From: Buddleja alternifolia
Taxonomy: Eukaryota > Streptophyta > Magnoliopsida > Lamiales > Scrophulariaceae
Reading direction: 5' to 3'
Assembly (NCBI GenBank): GCA_019426215.1
Contig: CM033401.1
Location: 18,357,134-18,421,133, forward strand
DNA length: 64,000 nt
Positions within the stretch are counted from its first letter, which is position 1. Every line of letters begins with the position of its first letter. Shown here piece by piece: positions 45,020-56,314 of this stretch. The notes beneath the pieces were generated by a model. The model worked only from the letters and a program-made list of their open reading frames with translations, did not search any database and was not told the DNA's origin. The position numbers and the translations under genes are program-made.

Positions 45020-45851
45020 TCAATGCCAATCGTTATGGTATTTAATACCCATCTTCTCAAGATGTAGCTCTAACACTGTCTGTGATAGTGGCTTGGCCAG
45101 TGGGTCAACCACGTTATTTTCTGAATCTATTCTCTGCACGGCGATGTCAGCTCTTCCAACAATCTCTCTAATAACGTGGTATCTCCTCTCAATGTGTTTA
45201 GATTTATTGTGAGATCTGGGTTCCTTGGCTTGCACGATGACTCCATTTTTGTCACAGAAAAGTGACAATGGGAGTTCTATGCTAGGAATCACTTGAAGTT
45301 CAGCTACAAACTTCTTTATCCAAACAGCCTCCTTGGCAGCCTTTGAGGCAGCCACGTACTTAGCTTCAGTGGTTTAATCAGTAGTTGTACTTTGCTTGAA
45401 AATTTTTCCAGTCACTGCTCTACCATTCAAAACAAATACAAACACCGAGGTGGATTTGCGGCCATCAATGTTTGACTGAAAGTCGAAGTCAGTATAACCT
45501 TCCACCTTTGGTTCTCCATCTCTATATGTCAAACAAATATTCTTAGTTCTTCTTAAGTACTTAAGGACACACTTCACAGCAATTCAATGTTTTTCCCCTG
45601 GGTTAGCTTGAAGCTTACTCACCACGCTCACAACATAGGTAATATCCGGTCTCGTGCATAACATAGCGTAGATGAGACTTCCTACTACAGATGCATAGGG
45701 GACTCCATTCATTCTCTTGTGATCATCCTCACTTTGAGGACTCATCGATTTAGAGAGATGGAGTCCATGTCTCATGTGCAAGAGGCCTCTTTTAGAATCT
45801 TCCATCCCAAATCATTTCAAAACCTTTTCTAAATAGAGGGCTTGGGAGAGG
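45020..45851 (-). pseudogene. Copia E: RNase H and end of reverse transcriptase
   Basis: RNase H reads YTDFDFQS and TEAKYVAASKAAKEAVWIKK, with the conserved tail PRSHNKSKHIERRYHVIREIV, ending at 45020. Upstream, reverse transcriptase connection sequence (SLIYAMLCTRPDITYVVSVVS) spans 45584-45805. A stop at about 45374 and altered residues show decay. The element continues at 47627 beyond the solo LTR, where the split motif GLSQALYLEKVL rejoins. Confidence 0.88.
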
Positions 45852-47626
45852 TGTTGGGTTTCGCGGGAAAACTCATAAACGCAGCGGAAGGATTTCAAAA
45901 ATTTTAACAAAAAACCCAAAGTGCTTCTATAATCGCATAATTGAATCAAAAATGCTTTAACGAATAAATCAACTTACCCGTTGAAGCGAGGTGGTAGGAG
46001 AATCCAATTCTTCTTCAACTCTTCGAATTGATGAACTTTTTGAATTCTTCAATCCTCTTATTCTTCAAGCCTTGATTTCTTAAAGCTTCTTGAATATTAA
46101 TCTAAACAACGAATCACGTTGCCTCTAAATTATCACGCACAAATTGATGATGAAAAATCCCACTTTTTCTCTATATGGGCGACGGCTAGTGTGTGTATAG
46201 AGGGAGAGGATATTTTTTCTTCTTCTATTATTTGGAGAGTTACAATGAATTGTTTTCACCAAATTCTTTCTAGGTTAAAGTCCAGAGAAGTCTTTTATAC
46301 CTCAATGACTTATGGACCAAGACAACAAAAAAGACCACTTTGATCATCCAGCCTAGCCATATGGGGCCCGAAATTACTTTTGCTTTGTTTAATTAATTCT
46401 TTATTCAATTAATAATTTATTTTATCCAATAAATAAATAAATAAATTAAATAATAAAATTAATTAAACAAATTAATTCATTAATATATTTCTCTAAGAAA
46501 TTAATTAATAATTAATCTTATCCATTTAATTAATTATCATATCCAATAAGTAATTAATTAACTATTTAACTTATCCAATAAATTAAATCTCTCCAAAAAT
46601 AAAATAGAAAATCCTTTTCAATTTTCTTCATCAATTCTTTAGCACGACTCTTTAGGTTCATTTCATTTGGCAATGAGAGGAAACCAAAGAAAGTGGGTAA
46701 CACCTAACCAGTCTCATGGCCCACTTTGTAGCCCAAATGAAATACGAATAAATAGATCATTCCACAACCTTTTAATCGTAAATATCATATATGTATAAAC
46801 CCTTTGTTCACATTCTCCGGTCAAGTGAGAGTCATGGTTATGTCAAACTTCACTGGACTTGACCATATGTATAAATTATAATAATACGAGATCATTGAGA
46901 TGGATTAAGTGCCTAGAGTAATCATCTCTTTTGCTTTGGCCAAAGACTTTGATCTATATTTATCTATAATCACAAAGGGTACATTCTCATTTACTTATGA
47001 GAGAACAAATCACATATTAGATATTTGCTAAGACTACCACTTGCCCTTCAAGTCCGCATTTCGAGGTCAACCCCACCAACGGGTGAATTGGGTCTAACTA
47101 CTCTAGTGAAGGACTTGACGTCACAAGCGCATCTTCAGCCTGATACTTCAGGTCAAAGGTTCACATATACCTATTACGCATAATCAGTTTTGTCATTAAC
47201 AGTTACAGAGTGAAAACCCATGTGACAGAACCAATGCCAGTCGTGTTCGAGCATATCAGTTCCACTGACGTGCTTACAGTATTAAGCTCCCACCATCACA
47301 CGGTGTTCCACTGGCACTCCCATGTCAGAGCTAAGATTGTACATGTATTCGAAGTCTTTATTTGCCCATTAAAGACTTCATATTACTTGCGAACTAGTTT
47401 TAGTAATCAAGGTCGATCTCTCTAGTGTCGTTCTTCCTATCCCATAGGAAGTAGAGGGATCGTACAGAAAACACGGGCAAAGCATTTTACACAACTTATA
47501 GATGCAGATAAGAATTAAGTGAAAAACTAAATAATGATTTTTATTATAAATAGTATTTAAGTTCAATACAAGATAGATGCTCTACTCATTCCATCATCTA
47601 TGGCATCTGAGGGCATAATCCTAACA
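45852..47626 (-). mobile_element. Solo LTR of the E type inside E reverse transcriptase (1775 bp)
   Basis: The ends are TGTTGGGTTT and ATCCTAACA (plus). It is flanked by a perfect 5 bp duplication, AGAGG, at 45847-45851 and 47627-47631. Removing it and one AGAGG restores a continuous reverse transcriptase reading. It serves here as the intact reference for the other E-type LTR copies. Confidence 0.9.
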
Positions 47627-50553
47627 AGAGGCCAATCTTCCTATTCGCTTTATCCCTGTAGATGCGAATTCCAAGGATATAGGTCGCTTCTACTTAGTCT
47701 TTCATGGAGAACGTGCTTGAGAGCCATACTTTGACTGAAGTCAATAGGCCTGTATCATTTCCTTTCAGTGGAATGTCGTCTACGTATAAGACTAGGAATG
47801 ATATTTTACTCCTACTGGTTTTCTTGTAAACGCATGATTCGTCTTCGTTCTTAATGAAGCCATAATTCTGAACTTCTTCATCAAAACGAAGATTCCATCT
47901 CTGCAATGCTTGCTTAAGTCTGTAAATTGATCTATTCAATTTACACACCTTATGAGAATCTTCATTGGACACGAAACCTTTGGGCTGTTCCATTTAGATG
48001 TCCCCCTTGAGGAATCTATTCAAGTATGCGGTCTTCATGTACATTTGCCAGATTTCATAGTCTAGGTGTGTGGCTATTGAAAGCAGAATTCTAATGGATT
48101 TGGTCGTGGCAATTGGAGAGAAGATTTTCTCATAGTTAATTCCCTCTTTTTGACTATACCCCTTCGCCACAAGCCTAGCTTTAAAGGTATCTACCTTTCC
48201 ATCCGGACCAATCTTTCTCTTGTAAATCCACTTGAAATCTATTCATACAATACCCCTGGAGCGGTCTACTAGAGTCCAGACTTGGTTCGAGTACATCGAA
48301 TCCATCTCTATCTTCATAGCCTCGAGCCATTTCGCAGAATCTATATCCTCCGTCGCATGCTCAAAAGTAGAGGGATTATTTCCATAGTTTCCTTCCGCTA
48401 CAGCATACAAATCATGCTCTCCCTATACCAGATAACCATATCTCTCAGGTGGCTAAGAAACTCTACTCGATCTACGCGATGGTGGTTGTGTTTGGTTAGG
48501 TTCATTTTGAGTCTCTTGAACAGCAAGATCTAAAGGGATTTTGTTTTGCTCTTCCAGAACAATCTTTCTTCCTGCACCACCTTCTCGAACGAACTCGTCT
48601 TCGAGAAAGTACTCATGTAGTGCCACAATAACTCTTTGATCATTATGTAGGTAGAAGAGGTATCCCGTAGAATCTTTTAGGAAACCAACGAATCGACCTT
48701 TTAAAGATCAATCTTCCAATCTCTCCTACTTCGTCTTTTTCACATAGGATGGACAACCCCATATCCTTATGTGTTTCAAACTTGGCGTCTTTCCACTCCA
48801 TATCTGATAAGAAGCTTGGGGACAGACTTAGATGGACACCTGTTCAAGATGTGGGCTGCTGTAAGCAATGCATGGCCCCACAACGATATGGGAAAGTCCA
48901 TGTAGCTGAGCATCGATCGAAATATATCCAAGAGTGTTCCATTTCGTTGCTCGGCTACCCCATTAAGTTATGGAGTCGCAGGAGGAGTTAATTGCAACAT
49001 AATTCCATGTTCAATTAAAAACTCACCAAATTTGACATTGAGGTATTATCCACATTGATCAGATTGTAGTGTTTTGATATGTTTGCCATTTTGGTTTTCA
49101 ACCAAGTCCTTGAACTCTTTGAATCATTCAATAAATTCAGACTTATGCTTCGTTATGTATACGAGACCATACCTAGAGTGGTCATCAATAAATGTTATGA
49201 AGTATTGAAAACCTCCACGAGCTACTTCCCCGAAAGGCCCAAAAATGTCAGTATGTATTAAACCAAGGACTTCACTGGCTCGTTCAAAATGCCCTGTGAA
49301 GGGTGACCCAGTCATATTTCTTTTGAGATAAGACTCGCAAATGGGGAGTGGGTCCGACCCAAATCTGCTTGTTAGCCTATTTTTCTGAGGCTCATGAATC
49401 TTGTACTCTCCAGCATGACCTAGTTTTAAATGCCAGATAAGTCTTTGGTTTGTCCCAGACACACATAGTTTCTTGGTGATTGTAATGACAATATATCTAT
49501 TTTGGACATTTAAGTAGAATAAACCATTTCCTAAAGATGCAGAGCCAACAAAATTATTTCTAAAATAAATATTGCAAACATTATTCAAAAATCAAAAATC
49601 ATATCCAAGCCTAACTAATATAGGAATAGAACAAATGTTTTTAAACCCATTAGGCAAAACAAGGAAATCATCCAAAACAACTAAATGTCCAGTAGATAAA
49701 AATAAAGAAGTAGATCCTATATGAGTAGTTGTCACACTATGTCCGCTGCCTACATTGAAAATCACTTCTTGATCCTCGAGCCTCCTACTTCTTTCTAGAT
49801 CCTATTTCAAAACACAGACATAAGCACTAGTTCCTGAGTCTAGAGTCAATGAAGTGGAGAATACAGTCAAAGAACAATTAGTTTCTAAAACATAAAGTTC
49901 CATACTTGCGACAGCTCTTGCCGTTCTCATGGGACAATCACGTCTTCAGTGACCTTTCTCCTTGTAGGAAAGGCAAGCATTTGATCTTTTGAGATTCTCA
50001 TTATGTAACCTTGTGTCTTTAGGTGTTTTCCTCTTGCAACAACCAATAAGCATCAATACATTTGTGAGCTCCTCTTCCTTCCTGGGTTCTACAAGACTAG
50101 CAACAGAAGCGATGCATGCACGTCTGAACTTCTTTCATTTCAATTGACTTTGTGCAGTAATGAGTTTGTTCAATAGCCCAGATAGTGAACATTCAACATT
50201 GTTCATGTCAAAATTCACAATGAACTGACTGAAGGAATCTGGAAGTGACTGAAGGATGGGGTCTGTTTGAAGATGAAAATCCATGTGAAAATCTAGAGAC
50301 TGCAACTTCTCAATCATGGAGATCATCCTCAATATGTGGTCAGGCATAACCATGTATCCGTGACCCAGTCTTTGTAAAATGAATGCACACTCTTGTCCGC
50401 ATCTGCCAAGGGAACAGTGGGACGGTTCATGTCCAAGACTTAATTGATTGACTCATAACCAAGGACTATACTTAAGTTTCTAAGCCATTCAATGAAGTTT
50501 GGTCTAGTGAGGATATTTTTCTCAAGTAGTACAATAATTGGGTTGTTAACCAT
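47627..50553 (-). pseudogene. Copia E: gag, protease, integrase and most of reverse transcriptase
   Basis: Gag starts at the ATG at 50553. It includes a capsid segment (50135-50353, with SFSQFIVNFDMNNVECSLS) and a degraded knuckle (CLSYKEKGHxxRDC near 49950). Protease retains only LDSGTSAYVC near 49835. Integrase (about 48960-49460) keeps WHLKLGHAGEYK, HTDIFGPF and FIDDHSRYG; its DDE region has stops. Reverse transcriptase (about 47632-48240) shows [33 protein letters not shown] and YVDDIPL. It is an old minus-strand Copia distinct from A and B. Confidence 0.87.
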
Positions 50554-50928
50554 TTGGAGAGAGATAAATAAAATAACTGCAGAGAATAAAGAAAGATTCA
50601 ATTAGGTTATTATGTTATACACCAAGTAAAATTAAACAGGACTTCGAATTTTCACTTGGCTCCCACTACATTTTCGAATCATTGCACTCCCACTGCAATA
50701 TTCAAAAATCTCGTTGGAAAGACTTCGTAGTGAGTGATTGAGTTATTTAATAAATTCGGTGAGTTGCAACTCTTTAACGATACATGGCTCACTAATTTTA
50801 TTAAAGTGGCAATCCATGTCAGCATCATCAAACATGTGATTCAATCTCTAATTTTGGCTCATATATCACGTGACCGTAACCCTTTAACTATATATAGGTT
50901 GTGATCTATCTCAACTTGGGCGCATCTT
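50554..50928 (-). other. Upstream region of Copia E gag, no primer site seen
   Basis: This should be the leader of E, but neither a TGGTATCAGAGC-type site nor an E-type minus-strand LTR follows. The 5' LTR of E appears to be lost or replaced here. No gene is seen. Confidence 0.45.
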
Positions 50929-51544
50929 TTGGGAATATGTCCTCGATGCCAATGAGGAGTTAGAATATAAGGCATTAGTTTGTATTGTACAACCTATTAA
51001 TAATATGAAGGCAATTGTATGTTGTTCATATAATTCTTAATAGCATCTATAAGTATTAAATGAAAAACTAGTTCATGTGTGTCAAGTCAAACCTTCACAC
51101 TCCTTATAGTAGTTAAGGAGATAGGCACTGGAAGGGTTTGATACTTAATCACTTAAATAGTTCGCAAGTCGGATAATCTAAATTAGGTATTAAGCTTCGT
51201 GTGGACTTGTATGACACATGCTCTAACAAGGAGTTCCAGTCGAACACTATGGGACAGTGGGAGTTTGTGACATAGATACATTGATGGGATTAGTGTATTC
51301 GAACATGGCTCATGGTGACTGTCAACGATTGGATTACTGATTATGATAGTATGCATGAGCCTTAGACCTAGAGAGTCGCGCTATAAAGGAATAGATGAGG
51401 AAATCGAGTCTTGTATTTGGAGGGTGTTTTGGTAATTTATCCTTGGGAAGGACGAATTAATTTAATTGGTCGTTTTATAGGATTAAACATGTCTAATTTA
51501 ATTAATTAAATTGACTTGGTCAACTAGAACTATTAATTAATTAT
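50929..51544 (+). repeat. LTR fragment G, plus strand, E-related
   Basis: It begins TTGGGAATATGTCC and follows, in the opposite orientation, the start of the E-type LTRs (AGGCATTAGTTTGTAT; later GTTCGCAAGTCGGATAATCT). It breaks off where the SIRE LTR of element H begins at 51545. Confidence 0.6.
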
Positions 51545-51825
51545 TGATGGTCTTAAGTGGCATACGAAAGCGTCTAGAAGGGGGGGTGAATAGACCCTGA
51601 AGTCTTTTTCAACTTTAAAAATTTCGTATCACTTTTGAAGATTTTGAAAGCTTATTAAGTTTGAGCGCTAGGTCAGGCGCTTAAAGATTAGATAATTTAG
51701 ACTTAGTGATTTCAACAATTACCAAAGTTTGGTAATGTTTTAATCGCTCAATCAGAGTTAGCATAGCGAAAATGATTTTAAGCTTAGCGTTCTCTTTAGC
51801 CAATTAGTCACTTAACTGTTTTAAT
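51545..51825 (-). repeat. 3' LTR end of SIRE-type element H
   Basis: The plus strand begins TGATGGTCTTAAGTGGCATA, the complement of the B2 LTR end, and carries the G-run and GACTTCAGGG-complement found in B1 and B2. Similarity to the B LTR stops near 51822, at the inverted repeat that precedes element D. Confidence 0.82.
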
Positions 51826-51887
51826 ACACGTAAGGATTTTTCGTGTCAAGTTTTTGGAAAAACTTGACACGATAAATCCTCACGTGT
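51826..51887. repeat. 62-nt near-perfect palindrome at the left end of D
   Basis: Two 30-nt arms (51826-51855 and 51858-51887) differ at two positions and are separated by GG. The right arm is the D LTR end plus AAAAACT; the left arm is the same sequence inverted. It is therefore an inverted mini-copy of the LTR terminus and the first bases toward the primer site, lying outside the element. Confidence 0.9.
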
Positions 51888-53536
51888 TTGCACAGCAAGT
51901 GGACTGGTCGTGTGTAGTAATAAAGTGGACAATAAAGTCCGGGTTGTCGAACCTCAAGGACTTGTATTCTAGTTTATGATTTTAAAGCAATTGAAGAACT
52001 TAAACTAAAACAAGAATTAACTAAAATATTATGGAAGTCAGATATAAGAAATAAGATGTCGAAATCAAGATAGCTATGGAAGAGAGCAACTAAGACACAT
52101 GTGTTGGCATAAATTAATCAATTTTCACTATAAACATGTTCTCATATTATTAGACTAATGTTGCTTTGGTGGAAAAAACCTTAAATAATTACTACCCGAT
52201 GTCTCAGCTGTAATAATCCTATGATTAATTGATGGTTCTCTAAATATGTCTATCCGAGAATCTAACCAACAATCATGCATTCAAGTTTTAGAATTTCCCC
52301 GGATTAATCCGGCTAACTGCACCCGGGAATCTCTACCTATCTCTAGGGGCAATTCCCTATTTTTTACGGATTATGTGATGATCCTCTTTGCACCTTAAAT
52401 TACCTTCTCTCGAACGAATAATTTCAGCAATAAATCATGCATATGGTAGCTAAGCATATGATGCATTCAAACAAGATCAAGAAACAAAGCAACAATAGAA
52501 TTAATATGAAAAACACAATTTATAACTCAATTATCATAATTTAGCCTCAACATGGCCTTAGTTCGAAGAATCTATTTCATCATAAAAGATAAAAGATAGG
52601 AACTTAAATTAAGATTCATATTCATAGACAAAAACAAATCTAAATCTAAGAAACTCCCTCGTATTTTTTATGGTTGAACTTCGATCTTCATCTCTTCCAT
52701 GCTTCTTGATTTCTTCACCTTCAAAGGTTCTTGATAATCTTCATAACTAATCTAAGGATGATGAAGATGATGATAGGATGTGTTTAGGCTCTCCCAATGG
52801 GGAATGTGTTTTCAAGTGTCATAGGATGGTCTTCAATCCTCCTTTTATAGCCAAAAAATCCACCTACCAAGAACATGTGCTTCCATTCTCTTTTCTTTCC
52901 ACCTACCATTATCTTGCTTTCCATCTACCAAGAATGTGAACTACCATTCTCTTGTTTTCCACCTACCATTCTCTTACTTTCCTCCTACCAAGAATGTGAG
53001 CTACCATTCTCTTCCTTTCCATCTACCAAGAATGTGAACTACCATTCTCTTGTTTTCCACCTACTAAGAATGGGAGCTACCACTTTCGTGTTTTCCAGCG
53101 CAGAGATAGTGTTTTATTCATACAATTCTCCACAGACCTCCGAATTTGATGCTTCAAGTCCCCATGTGAAGATAAGACATACATCTACAACTTGTAGAAG
53201 GACACTTCATCCAATTCTGTCTCTAAATATATCAAAATGACGTTGCAATGTGGAGGTTGTTTCTGATTTGGCGCCCAGGTGTGCGGAAATGGTACTAAAA
53301 TATGATTTTGGCTAACTCCAGCTTGTTTCTTGCTTGTTTGGTCGTAGAGGTGTGAAACATCTTGGCCTAAACTTGTTTTATACTTCCTTTTTCCACCCTT
53401 TCTTCGATTGTATCCACTTAAGGCCTGAAATCACTTAATGCACGAATTAAACGCACAAGTGACAAAATAAAGCGATAAATGAACCTAAAACATAAACGCA
53501 AAGGGGCTTAATAACACGTAAAAATGACTCCTATCA
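51865..53536 (-). repeat. 3' LTR of D (1672 bp)
   Basis: The plus strand runs from TGACACGATAAATCC to CTCCTATCA. It is about 97 bp longer than the other LTR because of extra units of a minisatellite at about 52915-53060 (unit with CTACCAAGAATGTGAACTAC). A TATA box is at 52841-52850 on the minus strand. Confidence 0.9.
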
Positions 53537-55248
53537 ACTCCCCCGAACTTATCAATTGCTCGACCTCGAGCAATAAAAGGTCTAGAGCACAAAAAACATC
53601 ATCAACCAAAAGGAGAAAACAAAAACAACAAACGAACTCACTTTCGTGGAGTAAACGATTGCACTTAGCATGTGCAACAAGCCTTTAAACCTTTGAGTTA
53701 CCTCAAAGGACGAGTTATAGTCTCGTGAGGGTTTGCAGACGATATACCCACAAAATCTAACAAACTTTCAATCTCAAATAGATGAATACATCTCAACATA
53801 ATTAACAAGAATAAATGGCACAAAATCATCCTTTTACAGCTCACAAATATATATACATATCAACTACTTTTGCTCATGTGACACCAATACTGGAAAAGAC
53901 TCCATAGGGTGTAGTGAAAATAAATCTAAGGTATTATAGTCGAGAGGCATCCTTACCAAATTTTGGACATTAATCCCATATCTATCAACTTTATGATCAA
54001 ACACAAAGCATAAGAATCATAGAAAATTTCATAGCCATTTAAATTTCATTATCTCAAACATTCAAACTTTCAATTCATATGAAACTTTCCAATTAATTAA
54101 CTTCATTAAGGCTAGATCATGTGCAATGTTTTATTCCATTAGGCTTTCTATGGCACCCATGTAACAAGCTTTAGATCAATGACTCCCAAATTAGATAGTT
54201 TTGGGGCATTAAGTGTAAAGACACTCCTAAGGATTTAATCACTCGAGTGTCAAAGGCCACGAAATAAAACTAGATCTTTTAAACAATTCACTTCTTTTTG
54301 GCTTGAGCTTAGCTCAAATTAGCATAATAGTACAGTATATAGGCATGAAACTTTTCACCTCCAGTACATATTAGTCTGACCAATTTTTGGTCATAACAAA
54401 ATTCAACCTTTTTAATTTATTGTTTAGCATATCAAATTACTACTCAACTTATACTCTTATGAGAAATCTAAGTTAAAATTTCAGGGAATAATTCCTTAAG
54501 TGTCTCAAGATGGTTATCCTCTCAACTCCTCTACCTTCGATTTATGTACATTGTGAATCATCTAAGAAATCAATCCTAGTATAGGATCTCCATGAGCAAT
54601 TTCAAAGATATATATGTTCATTTAAATTCAAATTATTTCAAAAAATCATGCCATTTTTACAAGTTAATCAATTTAAATGCATCAATTGGAAGGACTAAAA
54701 AAAGAATCATGCTTGATTTTCTCAACATAAACACATATAAACATGATAGCATACAAATTCCCCCAAACTTGAGCTAAACGAGGTACACATGACATGACAA
54801 AAATAGCAAACACATGGTGATCAATCATATGAATGTATTAAAACCACAAAGTACTACCCACATATACCCCCAAACTTAAACTCAACATTGTCCCCAATGT
54901 TGTCTCACATAAACGCATGCAAAAGGTATAAGAATACTTTCAATCAAAGATTGTTGAAAAACAATCCTTCATCACAAATATGTTCCAAATCAAACCCATC
55001 TCATCAAAATAGGCCTCTCAAAACAACGGGAAATTGCTACTAACATGTTCAACATACTTATCAAACAAACCATCAAGCATATTAAAACACATGCCAAAGT
55101 GCATGCTTAGACAAAACAAAAAAAACGAAAAGCAAAAACAAAAAAAAAAAGAAAGCAAAAAAAACAAAAGAAAACTCACAAAGCTTGGGTTGCCTCCCAA
55201 GAAGCGCTCTTTTAAAGTCACTAGCTTGACTTTATGTAAGAGATTGGC
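53537..55248 (-). other. Non-coding 3' internal region of D, shared with C1
   Basis: It begins with the polypurine complement ACTCCCCCGAAC and matches 18593-20045 in order and in small palindromes (for example TTGCTCGACCTCGAGCAA near 53555). It has no ORF. Adenine-rich stretches lie near 55115-55170. Confidence 0.72.
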
Positions 55249-56178
55249 TCAAGGTGGTTTATGTGTGAATGCCTTATTCGTTCTCCAATCCACTATTGGG
55301 TATCGCTTCAACCTTTTGCCCTTCGTAGTGAAGATTGACCAATTATTTGTGCTACATATCCTAGGGTTAGACCAAGCAATCATCCACTCACGAGTTTTTT
55401 TATGGTCCCTCAATACCTCAATTACTCTTTCTTCCCCGTGCGTTGGGTGATGGTGTGAACTTTCTTCACCCATCACTTTGACATATGCGAAGTCCATGAT
55501 GTAGGGATGTAGAAGATGATTGGTTCGTTTTTCCTGAAAGTGCTCAACACTAAAAGGATCAAAAGCATCAATGTGTAAATACAAATCAAAATCAAGTGGA
55601 TGCTCAAAAACCTCATAGCTATCACAAATAACCATGTCATCTCCTACACTAAAGGACAACTTACCATCATCGACATCAAATACCGATTCACTTGTGGCTA
55701 GGGAAGAAAGTAAAGAAATGTCAACACCCTCAGAAAGGATAGGAGTCGAATGCTCATCGTTGGAGGAATCTGCTTTCGAATTTTCCAACTTCATTTCATT
55801 CAACGTCACGGTGTTGAATTCCTCCTTTTGATCTATCTCAGTGGTACCAAGCAATGCCCATGGTACTTTCTCAGATATGTCGCTCGTTAGTTGCTTGAGT
55901 TGATGATTCATCTCCTTCATTTCTCGCCGTGCGTCCTTCATCATAAAGTGGAGCTCTCCAATGGTGTTATCAAGTTGTTCCTCCGGAGTAGGAATTCTTT
56001 CTTGGTAATGTTGTGGAAAGAACCCTTGTGCATAACACGCTTCAATGACGCTTTGCAGCCATAATTGATTCTCCGGTAGTGTCATATCAGGAAAATTGCT
56101 ATCCTTTGCGAATGGAATGACGCTTTGCAGCCATAATTGATTCTCCGGAAGGGTCATATCTGGAAAATTTCTAGCCAT
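55249..56178 (-). CDS. Remnant gag-like ORF of D
   Basis: An open frame of 309 codons from the ATG at 56178. The first residues (NFPDMTLPENQLWLQSVI) match the N-terminal part of C1 gag and are repeated in tandem with a six-residue spacer. The middle (PEEQLDNTIGELHFMMKD...ISEKVPWAL) matches the coiled-coil segment after the C1 capsid. A later part (DDGKLSFSVGDDMVICDSYEVF) matches the C2 segment that follows the protease. Capsid core and protease are deleted between these landmarks without losing the frame. Whether the product does anything is unknown; it could simply be a passenger frame. Confidence 0.65.
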   Translation of the reverse strand: MARNFPDMTLPENQLWLQSVIPFAKDSNFPDMTLPENQLWLQSVIEACYAQGFFPQHYQERIPTPEEQLDNTIGELHFMMKDARREMKEMNHQLKQLTSDISEKVPWALLGTTEIDQKEEFNTVTLNEMKLENSKADSSNDEHSTPILSEGVDISLLSSLATSESVFDVDDGKLSFSVGDDMVICDSYEVFEHPLDFDLYLHIDAFDPFSVEHFQEKRTNHLLHPYIMDFAYVKVMGEESSHHHPTHGEERVIEVLRDHKKTREWMIAWSNPRICSTNNWSIFTTKGKRLKRYPIVDWRTNKAFTHKPP

Positions 56179-56290
56179 TGCGAGGTAATAGTGTAAGAAA
56201 AAAATAAAAATAATAATAAAAAAAAAATTTAGTAAAAATAAAATAAATACTTAAAACTTGCAATAAAATCAAAAACTAAAATTAAACAAG

Positions 56291-56308
56291 TCCCCGGCAA
56301 CGGCGCCA
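56291..56308 (-). other. Primer-binding site of D (Athila type)
   Basis: The minus strand reads TGGCGCCGTTGCCGGGGA, six bases from the 5' LTR end, identical to the sites in C1 and C2. Confidence 0.88.
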
Positions 56309-56314
56309 AAAACT

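Noticed and set aside
46119..46343. 74-codon plus-strand frame in the E-type solo LTR
   Set aside because: It lies wholly in an LTR flanked by a target duplication and is not kept in the other LTR copies.
52875..53240. 121-codon frame with repeated QECELPFS-like peptides
   Set aside because: It is the minisatellite inside the D LTR read as protein. The shorter sister LTR breaks it.
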